A stretch of 13,229 nucleotides of DNA from JAIOPA01 sp036522895 (GTDB lineage Bacteria > Eisenbacteria > RBG-16-71-46), in the NCBI GenBank assembly GCA_036522895.1, contig DATDEX010000231.1:1-13229 (forward strand), written 5' to 3'. Shown here in pieces: positions 5,760 through 12,368 of this stretch. A model generated the notes under the pieces. The model made no database searches and had not been told where the DNA came from. It was given only the letters and a program-made list of their open reading frames with translations. The position numbers and the translations under genes are program-made. The stretch's first letter is position 1, and every line of letters starts with the position of its first letter.

Positions 5760-5788
5760 GCGTGGACCTGGAACCCGATGGCATCCGA

Positions 5789-6196
5789 ATGCTGAACGAA
5801 CGCGGCTTCTCGCTCATGGAAGCGCTGACCGGCGCCACGATCACGGTGATCGCGGTGCTGGGCCTGGCGTATTCGTTCGGCGTCGGACGCGGCCTCGTGA
5901 ATCGCTACGAGGTGGCGCGCGCGGCATTGGGCGAGGCCGAGTCCCAGATCGAGGCGCTCTCGCTGACCATGCAGGAGTCCCCCGGTGATCCCACGCTCGC
6001 GCTCGGGTACGTGGGCACGCTCACGCCCTTCCGCTACGAGGGTGCGACGCTCGGAACCGAGAACTGGCGCGTCGTGCCGTACGACGAGCCCAACATCGCG
6101 GGCAGTTACAATCTGAAGCGCATCATCGTGACCGTCCGCTGGCGGCAGAACGCGCATACCGACTCGGTGTCGCTCGAACGGCTCAAGCTGCCATGA
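5789..6196 (+). CDS. Minor prepilin, PilV/GspI-like
   Basis: 135 residues from ATG 5789. The leader MLNERG is followed by the cleavage-site context G|FSLMEALTGATITVIAVLGLAYSF, with Glu+5 and a hydrophobic helix. The globular part is short and carries no cysteine. The PilV/GspI assignment rests on SLMEALT-type N-terminus, size and order ahead of a PilW-like gene; it is not a residue-level match. TTG 5735 is an in-frame upstream alternative but would give an abnormal 24-residue leader and overlap the preceding hairpin. No strong ribosome-binding site is visible before ATG 5789, consistent with low expression. The last four bases, ATGA (6193-6196), overlap the next start. The product is expected in the tip or priming complex. 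Confidence 0.75.
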   Translation: MLNERGFSLMEALTGATITVIAVLGLAYSFGVGRGLVNRYEVARAALGEAESQIEALSLTMQESPGDPTLALGYVGTLTPFRYEGATLGTENWRVVPYDEPNIAGSYNLKRIIVTVRWRQNAHTDSVSLERLKLP

Positions 6197-6687
6197 CGAA
6201 CCCGGTGCGGACCGAACGCGGTCTCTCCCTCATGGAGGTCACGGTCGTAATGATCCTGGCCACCATGATCATGGCCGGGCTTGTGGCCTTCTACCTCTCG
6301 AGCCAGGGGCTGTGGCTCGACGCCTCGACGCAGGCCATCACCCAGCGCGAGGCGACGCTGGTGGTCGCGGCGATGCGCGACAGCATTCGCAAGTCCGGGA
6401 AGGCCGAGGCGAGCATGACGCCGGACTCGCTGCACGAGCAGCTGTCGCTGTTCAAATCGGACACCGATCCGGCGCCCTACTACGTCTTCTGGTGGAGTCC
6501 CACCGACTCGCTCGTCCACTCCGGCACGAGCGTCGGCGGAGCGGGGTCCGGCCCGATGATCGTGTCGCGCGCCGAGCGCTTCCAGCTGAGAGCGACCCCG
6601 AAGGGCGTGCGCGTGGACATGCGGCTTCGCTCGGCGAGCGGCGAGACCGTGGAGTCCGGCGGCTACGCGGTGATGCAGAACCGATGA
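6193..6687 (+). CDS. Minor prepilin, PilW/GspJ-like
   Basis: 164 residues. The leader MTNPVRTERG is cut before Leu11. The mature start LSLMEVTVVMILATMIMAGLVAFYLSSQ has Leu instead of Phe at +1 but keeps Glu+5. The following text, an amphipathic helix with AMRDSIRKSG and then a beta-rich domain containing YYVFWWSPTDSLVHS, resembles PilW/GspJ pseudopilins in arrangement, although it is shorter than most PilW. It is joined by ATGA overlaps to the genes on both sides, so the three minor pilins are probably translated together. No cysteines were seen. Role: tip or initiation complex of the pilus, by family and position. Confidence 0.75.
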   Translation: MTNPVRTERGLSLMEVTVVMILATMIMAGLVAFYLSSQGLWLDASTQAITQREATLVVAAMRDSIRKSGKAEASMTPDSLHEQLSLFKSDTDPAPYYVFWWSPTDSLVHSGTSVGGAGSGPMIVSRAERFQLRATPKGVRVDMRLRSASGETVESGGYAVMQNR

Positions 6688-7958
6688 TCGGCCCCGATCC
6701 GGCAACCGGGCGCGGCGAGCGCGGCTTCATCCTCGTGGGCGTGGTCATGTTCATGCTGGCGCTCACGATCCTCGGGCTCTCGCTCTTCGCGCTCTCGAGC
6801 TACGAGGCGCAGTTCTTCTACGCCGCGCAATCGCGCGAGCAGGCGCTGCAGAACTCGGAGAGCGGCATGGAACTGGTGCAGGCGCTGATCCAGGCCCAAC
6901 CCTGCCTGCTCGAGAACGCGCGGTACGCGGTGGGCGAGTTCGGGATCACGAAGGTACTGGCTTACCAGGCGCGGAGCAGCGACCCCAACGACACGGTCTC
7001 CACGGGCTATGTCCAGTGGGACAGCACGCTCGTGGTCGTGGTGTCCGCCATGGCGGGAGGCGAGGAGCGAACGGTGCAATCGCGATTCACCCCCGTGAGC
7101 GTCAAGAATCCCTACCAGCAGCTCGTGACCTGCGGGAAGCCGATCACGTACAACACCAAGAACGCCTCGAAGACCATCGGCCTCAAGGGGAACGTCTGGC
7201 AGCACGTGGCGAGCGCGGCCGATACGGAGTGGACCGGCCACATGAATGCGCGCGGGCAGATCGACCCGAGCACGCCACCAATGCCGCTCGCGAACGCGTT
7301 CGTGGATGGGCACCTCGCGGGCCCCACGAGCACGCCAAGCACGTCGAACTCGGAGGTCCAGTTCAACGTGTCCTCGAGCGCCCCCGTCTTCTACAAGAGT
7401 CCTCAGCCGAGCAATTCAGGAAGCATCCCGCAAAACGTCGAGAGCAATTACGAGTTCTACGCCGGCCAGGACATCACGCTCAAGGTCCGGGGCACCGCCA
7501 TCTGGCTCGTGGGCCACGGCGTCAACTTCCAGAAGAACGTCGCGGTCCAGGCGCTCGATCCCGGCACTCCAAGCGTCCTGGTGATCGTCGCCAAGCCCAA
7601 CAAGGGCGACCCGGCCGACCCGACCTGCGGCATCTGGTGCAACGGTGGTCTCGTGGTGAGCGACCCCAACTCGATCCGGGTGTACCTCGTGAGCGAGGGG
7701 GACATCAAGCTCCTGCAGATCGACGACAACAACCATTCCTACGATGCGAAGGCATTGTCCGTTTTCGCCGGGGGTAACGTCGAGCTCATGGGGCCCTCGA
7801 ACAACAACTCCAGCACGTACCAGTACCCCTCCCCGATCATGGACCCGATCGCCAACGATCTGATCGCGCGGGGGGCCCTGCCCTCCACGACCGCCAGCAC
7901 CGGCGGCACGGCCTGGGCATTCGTGCGGCGCAGCTGGCTCGAGACTCATCTGCCGTGA
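6684..7958 (+). CDS. Large PilX-like minor pilin, candidate tip subunit
   Basis: 424 residues from ATG 6684, overlapping the PilW-like gene by ATGA. The 14-residue leader ends ERG|FILVGVVMFMLALTILGLSLFALSSYEAQ. Residue +5 is Gly, not Glu, as in PilX_N proteins and GspK, which cap the fibre. The segment AAQSREQALQNSESGMELVQA is the usual PilX_N follow-on helix. Residues from about 145 to the end form an extra domain of short hydrophobic strands with Asn/Ser-rich turns (IGLKGNVWQHV, LVIVAKPN, IRVYLVSEGDIKLLQI, FAGGNVELMG), suggestive of a parallel beta-helix or stacked beta fold. Cysteines are at 74, 150, 315 and 319. Base composition in 7100-7850 looks less GC-rich than in neighbouring genes. 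The downstream domain is not recognised with confidence; an adhesive or tip function is inferred. Confidence 0.75.
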   Translation: MIGPDPATGRGERGFILVGVVMFMLALTILGLSLFALSSYEAQFFYAAQSREQALQNSESGMELVQALIQAQPCLLENARYAVGEFGITKVLAYQARSSDPNDTVSTGYVQWDSTLVVVVSAMAGGEERTVQSRFTPVSVKNPYQQLVTCGKPITYNTKNASKTIGLKGNVWQHVASAADTEWTGHMNARGQIDPSTPPMPLANAFVDGHLAGPTSTPSTSNSEVQFNVSSSAPVFYKSPQPSNSGSIPQNVESNYEFYAGQDITLKVRGTAIWLVGHGVNFQKNVAVQALDPGTPSVLVIVAKPNKGDPADPTCGIWCNGGLVVSDPNSIRVYLVSEGDIKLLQIDDNNHSYDAKALSVFAGGNVELMGPSNNNSSTYQYPSPIMDPIANDLIARGALPSTTASTGGTAWAFVRRSWLETHLP

Positions 7959-7968
7959 GACCCACACA

Positions 7969-9006
7969 ATGAAGCTGGGGGTGGGTGCTCGTCCGTGGGC
8001 GGGACTCGACATCGGGACGTACAGCGTGAAGCTCGTCACGCTCCAGCCGGGCGGCACGAAGGGCCGTTACGCCGAGGCGCCGATCCCGCCCGCGCTCGCG
8101 GGCGACGAGCCGCCGGCGCCGGCGATCCTGGCCGGGCTGATCGACGACTGCATGACCCGCGTCGACCAGTCGCCGCGCGGCTTCGCCGGCATTTCGATCG
8201 GGGTCTCCGGGCCCGACGTGATCGTCAAGCAGATCGCGCTGCCGCTCATGGACGAGGGCGAAATCGCGGGCGCGCTCCGCTTCGAGGCCCGCAAGCACCT
8301 GCCGTTCGACGTGCAGTCGCTGGTGCTCGACCACCAGGTGCTCGGTCGCAACGCGTCCGAGCGCCGGCTCGACGTGCTGCTCGCGACGGTGTCGCAGCAG
8401 CGGCTCGACCGCGCGCTCGCGCCGTTGCGCGAGCTGGGCGTCGAGGCCGCGATCGTCGACGCCGCCCCGCTCGCGCTCACGAACGCGTTGGGTCACACGC
8501 TCGCGCGCGAGTCAGCCGGCGAGGCCGAGGGCCGCGTGCTGCTCGACCTCGGGCACCGTGGCGCCTGGCTCACGCTGCGCCAGAAGGCGCAGCCATTCTT
8601 CTCCCGGCGCCTCGACTGGGGGGGCGCCCAGCTCATGCAGGCGGTCGCCGCGGCCGTCGGGGGCTCGCAGGAGCGCGCCGAAGCCTGGAAGCTCGATGCC
8701 CGGGCCTCGCTCGCCCGGGACGACGCCGAGGCCACCGCCGCACGCCACGAAGTCGAACGCCTGGGTGACGAGGTGCGGCGCTCGCTCGCGTTCTACGGCA
8801 CGCTGGCCCCGCTGCCCGAGTCGCTCTCGATCCACGTCTCCGGCGGCGTGGCGCGGCTGCCGGGGCTCGGCGACGTGCTCGGCGAACGACTCGCCCTCCC
8901 GGTCGCCATGTTCTCGCCGCTCGATACCACCGAGCGCGGCGCACGCGTCCACGCCGGCGGACCCCAGTACGCGCAGGCTTACGGGCTCGCGTTGAGAGCC
9001 GCGTGA
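7969..9006 (+). CDS. pilM: Pilus assembly ATPase-like protein PilM
   Basis: 345 residues, FtsA/actin-like fold. Cytoplasmic PilM binds ATP and the N-terminal tail of PilN, tying the alignment complex to the PilB/PilC motor. Phosphate-1 loop AGLDIGTYSVKLV is at 11-23. The family-typical ALRFEARKHLPFDVQ lies in the middle, a phosphate-2-like LLDLGHRGAWLTL further on, and the adenosine-binding HVSGGVARLPGLG at about 289-301. Length is close to the usual 350. It starts 10 nt after the PilX-like stop with no strong ribosome-binding site, and ends in a GTGA overlap with pilN. Confidence 0.93.
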   Translation: MKLGVGARPWAGLDIGTYSVKLVTLQPGGTKGRYAEAPIPPALAGDEPPAPAILAGLIDDCMTRVDQSPRGFAGISIGVSGPDVIVKQIALPLMDEGEIAGALRFEARKHLPFDVQSLVLDHQVLGRNASERRLDVLLATVSQQRLDRALAPLRELGVEAAIVDAAPLALTNALGHTLARESAGEAEGRVLLDLGHRGAWLTLRQKAQPFFSRRLDWGGAQLMQAVAAAVGGSQERAEAWKLDARASLARDDAEATAARHEVERLGDEVRRSLAFYGTLAPLPESLSIHVSGGVARLPGLGDVLGERLALPVAMFSPLDTTERGARVHAGGPQYAQAYGLALRAA

Positions 9007-9572
9007 GCGCGCCGTTCCAGATCAACTTCCGGCGCGAAGCGTTCCGCCGCGAGCGCGCGGAGGCGCGGCGGCGCGCGATCGGCCTCGGCGTGCGACTCGC
9101 GTACTTCGGCACGTTGAGCGTGCTGCTCGGACTGTACGGGCTCAACTGCGTTGCGCTCGGGTCGCGCACGCATCAGCTCCAGCGCCAGGTCTCGCGCCAG
9201 CGGGTGCTGCACCGCGGCGGGGCCGAGTGGGTGGCGTCGGCCGAAGCCGCCGCGGCGGTCCAGCCGTGGGCGGCGGATGCCGGGCGCTGGCGCGATCTGC
9301 TCTGCCGGTTGCCGCGCCTCCTGCCCGCGGGCGCTCGCCTGACCGCGCTCAATTGGAATCCCGAGGACGCGAGCGGCGGCGCCCGCCGGCTGCTCCTGAG
9401 CGGCGTGCTCCGTGTGGACGCCAAGCGCGACCGCATGGCGGGGGTCACCGACATCGTGAGCGCGATCGCGCGCGACTCGCTCTTCGCGGCCAACTTCCGC
9501 AGCGTGCGACTGCTGTCCACGCGCACGCGCGAGAGCAGCCCGGACGCCGACTTCGAGCTGGAGTGCAAGTGA
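9003..9572 (+). CDS. pilN: Alignment-complex protein PilN
   Basis: 189 residues from GTG 9003. Bitopic inner-membrane protein: a short cytoplasmic tail (1-26), one membrane helix (about 28-50), a coiled-coil-like stretch (55-72) and a periplasmic ferredoxin-like domain. The tail MSAPFQINFRREAF sits where family members carry the INLLP-type PilM-binding motif; here only IN is retained, followed by basic residues. Assignment rests on this topology and on its place between pilM and pilO. Overlaps by GTGA at both ends suggest translational coupling and near-equal dosage with PilM and PilO. Confidence 0.85.
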   Translation: MSAPFQINFRREAFRRERAEARRRAIGLGVRLAYFGTLSVLLGLYGLNCVALGSRTHQLQRQVSRQRVLHRGGAEWVASAEAAAAVQPWAADAGRWRDLLCRLPRLLPAGARLTALNWNPEDASGGARRLLLSGVLRVDAKRDRMAGVTDIVSAIARDSLFAANFRSVRLLSTRTRESSPDADFELECK

Positions 9573-10126
9573 GCGCGGCCCGCCCGTCCCCGCTGTTGCG
9601 ATTCTGGCCCGCACTCGCGTCGCTGCTGGTGCTCGCGCTCTTCTGGTGCGTGCACACGTTCGCGTTCGGGCCGCTCGCGGCCCGCTACCACGCCCAGCTC
9701 GCCGCCGCCGGCGACCTGGGCGCACCGTTCGATCCGCGGCTCGCGTCGGCGCCGCTGCCGCCGCGCGTCATCGATCTCATGCGGCGCAATTCGATCGCCG
9801 CGGCCGACGCCGACCGGTTGAGCCAGTCCGGATTCCTGGCCACCGACCTGGTGCGGCGCGTGTCGCAAACGGCGGTGGACTGCGGCATCGACGTGGCCGG
9901 GTCCGAGCCGGGCGTCGCGACCCAGACCGGGACGACGGTCGAGGTGCGGGCGCATCTTCGCCTGCGCTGCAAGTACGCCCAGTTCGTGGAGCTGCTCGAC
10001 GACCTTGCGGACGAGCACACGTTCTACCGGGTCGAGCGCATGGCCCTGAGCCCGCAGCCGAACGGACTCGTCGACGCCGAAGTGTGGGTGGCGCGTGTGC
10101 TGCTCAAGCGCGTGGGCACGTCGTGA
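9569..10126 (+). CDS. pilO: Alignment-complex protein PilO (GspM-like)
   Basis: 185 residues from GTG 9569, which overlaps the pilN stop. The frame is open further upstream inside pilN, but the overlap start gives the expected topology. A very short cytoplasmic tail and one membrane helix (about 12-33) are followed by a helical linker and a periplasmic alpha/beta domain (VEVRAHLRLRCKYAQFVELLDDLADE...FYRVERMAL), the typical PilO/GspM strand-helix-strand. PilO heterodimerises with PilN and contacts PilP. Primary sequence is poorly conserved in this family, so the call depends mainly on topology and order. Confidence 0.82.
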   Translation: MSAARPSPLLRFWPALASLLVLALFWCVHTFAFGPLAARYHAQLAAAGDLGAPFDPRLASAPLPPRVIDLMRRNSIAAADADRLSQSGFLATDLVRRVSQTAVDCGIDVAGSEPGVATQTGTTVEVRAHLRLRCKYAQFVELLDDLADEHTFYRVERMALSPQPNGLVDAEVWVARVLLKRVGTS

Positions 10127-10626
10127 ACCGCGACGCGAGCACGTGGGTCTCGCCCCTCGTCGCCATCCTCGTGCTGGCGTTCGTCGTCACCCAGACGCTC
10201 GGAGCGCTCAAGGCGGCGGGGGCCTTCGGCTGGCAGCCCGCGGCGCCGCGCATCACCGTGGCGCCGGCCTACCAGTCGCTCGATCGCGCCATCGACCGCA
10301 GCGACGGAGGCTTCACGCTCGTGGACCTTCGGGATCCCTTCGCGTACGGCCATCCCGAAGGGCCGGCCGGGGGCGGGGCCGGCGATCCCCCGTCGCCGCG
10401 GCGGCCGAAACCGGCGCTCATCGTCGTGCCCGCCATGCCCGTCCTGACCGCGATCGTGTGGGACGCCGATCCGCGCGCGCTCGTGCACTGGCGGGACCGG
10501 GACTGGACGATCCGCCAGGGCGGGTTGTTCGACGACTTCGAAGTGGTCAGCATCACCCGCGATCAGGTCACCTTGCGGCGCGGCGACGAGTCGCTCGTGC
10601 TGAGGCAACGAAACCCCGGAGAATGA
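10123..10626 (+). CDS. pilP: PilP/GspC-like periplasmic connector
   Basis: 167 residues from GTG 10123 (GTGA overlap with pilO). It occupies the PilP slot and should bridge PilNO to the secretin. An uncleaved membrane anchor (about 9-30) has no lipobox cysteine, whereas classical PilP is a lipoprotein; this anchor is GspC-like. Residues 67-73 (VDLRDPF) match the conserved RDPF of PilP. A Gly/Pro-rich linker (79-97) leads into a compact beta domain (98-163: VLTAIVWDADPRALVHW...IRQGGLFDDFEVVSITRDQVTLRRGDESLVL), which is the PilP/GspC homology-region fold. The gene ends one base before the pilQ GTG. The pilP symbol is positional; a GspC-type name would be equally fair. Confidence 0.75.
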   Translation: MNRDASTWVSPLVAILVLAFVVTQTLGALKAAGAFGWQPAAPRITVAPAYQSLDRAIDRSDGGFTLVDLRDPFAYGHPEGPAGGGAGDPPSPRRPKPALIVVPAMPVLTAIVWDADPRALVHWRDRDWTIRQGGLFDDFEVVSITRDQVTLRRGDESLVLRQRNPGE

Positions 10627-10627
10627 C

Positions 10628-11914
10628 GTGAACCGACTCGTGCCGCGCCTGCTGCTGCTCGCCGTGTTCGTGACCCTGCCGTTCCTGCCCCCCGCCCGCT
10701 CCACGGAGGCGGCCGAGCTGGGCCGGTCCATCAGCCTCGACGCCGACGACGCCTATCTGCCCGCGGTGCTCAAGATCCTCGCCGAGAAGGGCGGGGTGAA
10801 CATCGTCACCGGCCCGGGCGTGGCCGCCGGCAAGATCACGATCCATCTCAAAGATGTCCCCGTGGAGCAGGCCGTCGACCTGGTGGTGCGGGCCGCGGGT
10901 CTCGCCTACGAGCGGATCGGCAATTCCATCCTCGTCGCGGACGCCAAATCGCTCGGGGAGGAAACCGGGCTCTCCTCCTACACGATCACGCTCAACTACG
11001 CCGACGCCACCGACGTGCAGGCCGCTCTCAAGGGCCTGATCGAGAACGTCCAGGTCGACCACGGCGGTAATCGGCTCATCATCGTGACCTCGCCGCGCGT
11101 CATCGCGGAGGTGCAGTCGATCGTCGCCGAGATGGACAAGCCCGCGCGCCAGGTGATGCTCGAGGCGAGGGTGGTCGAGGTGAGCACCGACGGCCTGAAG
11201 AAACTGGGAATCGACTGGGACCTGATCAACCGGCAGGGGTTCACGTTCGTCGAGGGGGACTCGGGCACGTTCACGGGTGATCTCGAGGAGCCGGGTCCGC
11301 TCCAGACCGGACAGGGCGTTCGCAATACGAACGGCACGTCCGACGTGCTGAAGCTCCGGAACTTCAGCCGTCTGCCCAAGGTCTTCCGCACGTTCATCGA
11401 CCTGCTGATCCACGACGGGAACGCGCGCGTGCTCGCGCAGCCCAAGCTCGTGACGCTCAACGGCAAGCAGGCGTCCATGCTCTCCGGCCAGCGGATCCCC
11501 TACCTCGTGAGCCAGACGGTGTTCGCCGGTGGCGCCGCCGCGCCGACCCAGTCCGTGCAGCGCGAGGAGGTCGGCATCAAGCTGGCCATCACGCCGCTGA
11601 TCAACGCCGACGGCTACATCACCGTGCACATCCTGCCCGAGGTGAGCTCGGTGACCGGGTTCCGCGGCCCGTCGAACGATCTGCCGGTCGTGGCCTCCCG
11701 CCAGGCCGAGACGACGGTGCGGCTCAAGGACGGGAGCTCGGTGGTGATCGGTGGCCTTCTGAACGAGGAGAAGACCACGAGCACCACGAAGGTGCCGGTG
11801 CTCGGGGACATTCCATTCCTGGGCAAGCTGTTCATGCACTCCACCATCGTCACCAGCAAGCGCGACCTCGTGATCGAGGTGACGCCGCACCTGCTGCCGG
11901 AGCCCGAAAAGTAG
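10628..11914 (+). CDS. pilQ: Type IV pilus secretin PilQ
   Basis: 428-residue outer-membrane secretin forming the gated channel for the pilus. Signal peptide about 1-28 (RLLLLAVFVTLPFLPPARSTEA). An N0/STN domain at about 31-105 (ISLDADDAYLPAVLKILAEKGGVNIV) and an N1 domain at about 117-172 are followed by the secretin beta-barrel core from about 174. The core includes QREEVGIKLAITPLI, the RQAETTVRLKDGSSVVIGGL segment and the signature V389PVLGDIPFLGKLF402 near the end. It is short for PilQ: no AMIN peptidoglycan-binding domains and only one N1 repeat. GTG 10628 has GGAG (10618-10621) at 6 nt and follows the pilP stop by one base. It is the last gene of the plus-strand run. Confidence 0.93.
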   Translation: MNRLVPRLLLLAVFVTLPFLPPARSTEAAELGRSISLDADDAYLPAVLKILAEKGGVNIVTGPGVAAGKITIHLKDVPVEQAVDLVVRAAGLAYERIGNSILVADAKSLGEETGLSSYTITLNYADATDVQAALKGLIENVQVDHGGNRLIIVTSPRVIAEVQSIVAEMDKPARQVMLEARVVEVSTDGLKKLGIDWDLINRQGFTFVEGDSGTFTGDLEEPGPLQTGQGVRNTNGTSDVLKLRNFSRLPKVFRTFIDLLIHDGNARVLAQPKLVTLNGKQASMLSGQRIPYLVSQTVFAGGAAAPTQSVQREEVGIKLAITPLINADGYITVHILPEVSSVTGFRGPSNDLPVVASRQAETTVRLKDGSSVVIGGLLNEEKTTSTTKVPVLGDIPFLGKLFMHSTIVTSKRDLVIEVTPHLLPEPEK

Positions 11915-11916
11915 GC

Positions 11917-11944
11917 GCCTCGAGTGCCGGTGCGGGCCCGAGGC
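11917..11944. terminator. Hairpin between convergent pilQ and membrane-protein genes
   Basis: GCCTCG (11917-11922) pairs with CGAGGC (11939-11944), with an inner GCC / GGC pair, in the 45-bp gap between two convergent stops. There is no T-run on either side. It is positioned to serve as a bidirectional terminator, but only structure and location support this. Confidence 0.35.
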
Positions 11945-11959
11945 CGCGCGCAGGCGGGG

Positions 11960-12280
11960 TCAGAACCCCGCGTGGTGGCTCATGGTCAGCACGCCCGCGA
12001 TCCAGCCGAGCCACTGGCCGAGCGCGACGGTGAGCGCGATCGTGACGAGCCCCATTCCGGCGGTGGCGAGCATGGGGGTCTCCCGCCGATAACGGTAGAG
12101 CTGCACGATCAGCAGCGGGACCAGCACGCCTTTCAAGAGCACGAACGCCGGCCACGACTGGCTGGCGACCGGGGCGAGCAGCGGATTGCCCTCGCGGTTT
12201 CCGAACCAGTGGATCCCCAGCGACGTCAGGAACAGATCGAGGCTGTTGGCGACGACGGCCAGGAACAGAACCAGACGCAT
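11960..12280 (-). CDS. Small membrane protein, DUF5658-like
   Basis: 106 residues with three hydrophobic helices (about 2-23, 44-62 and 72-97). The pattern of an Asn-Ser-Leu-Asp15 motif in helix 1, then GNRE30GN32PLLAP, then F-LLK50 in helix 2 is the arrangement I associate with DUF5658 proteins, whose function is unknown. The start is set at ATG 12280 because GAGGGG (complement of 12291-12296) lies 10 nt upstream. The frame continues to an ATG at 12403, but that would add a non-membrane tail and overlap the divergent pilD start. It lies antisense between pilQ and pilD, so any pilus role is speculative. Confidence 0.7.
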   Translation of the reverse strand: MRLVLFLAVVANSLDLFLTSLGIHWFGNREGNPLLAPVASQSWPAFVLLKGVLVPLLIVQLYRYRRETPMLATAGMGLVTIALTVALGQWLGWIAGVLTMSHHAGF

Positions 12281-12315
12281 GAGTGGCGGCCCCTCGCGAG
12301 AGTGCGCTGAAGACG

Positions 12316-12341
12316 CCCCGGGATTGTGCAGGGAACCGGGG
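12316..12341. promoter_or_regulatory. Inverted repeat in the pilD divergent spacer
   Basis: CCCCGG (12316-12321) and CCGGGG (12336-12341) form perfect 6-bp arms with a 14-nt centre, in the 88-bp gap between the divergent membrane-protein gene and pilD. The gap must carry promoters for both unless pilD is read through. No convincing -35/-10 pair was found. Confidence 0.25.
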
Positions 12342-12368
12342 ATCCACTCAAGGAAAACGAGAGGGAAC

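Noticed and set aside
5735..5788. TTG 5735 as the start of the PilV-like gene
   Set aside because: It would give a 24-residue leader with unusual sequence and cover the post-pilA hairpin. ATG 5789 gives a standard 6-residue leader ending in Gly.
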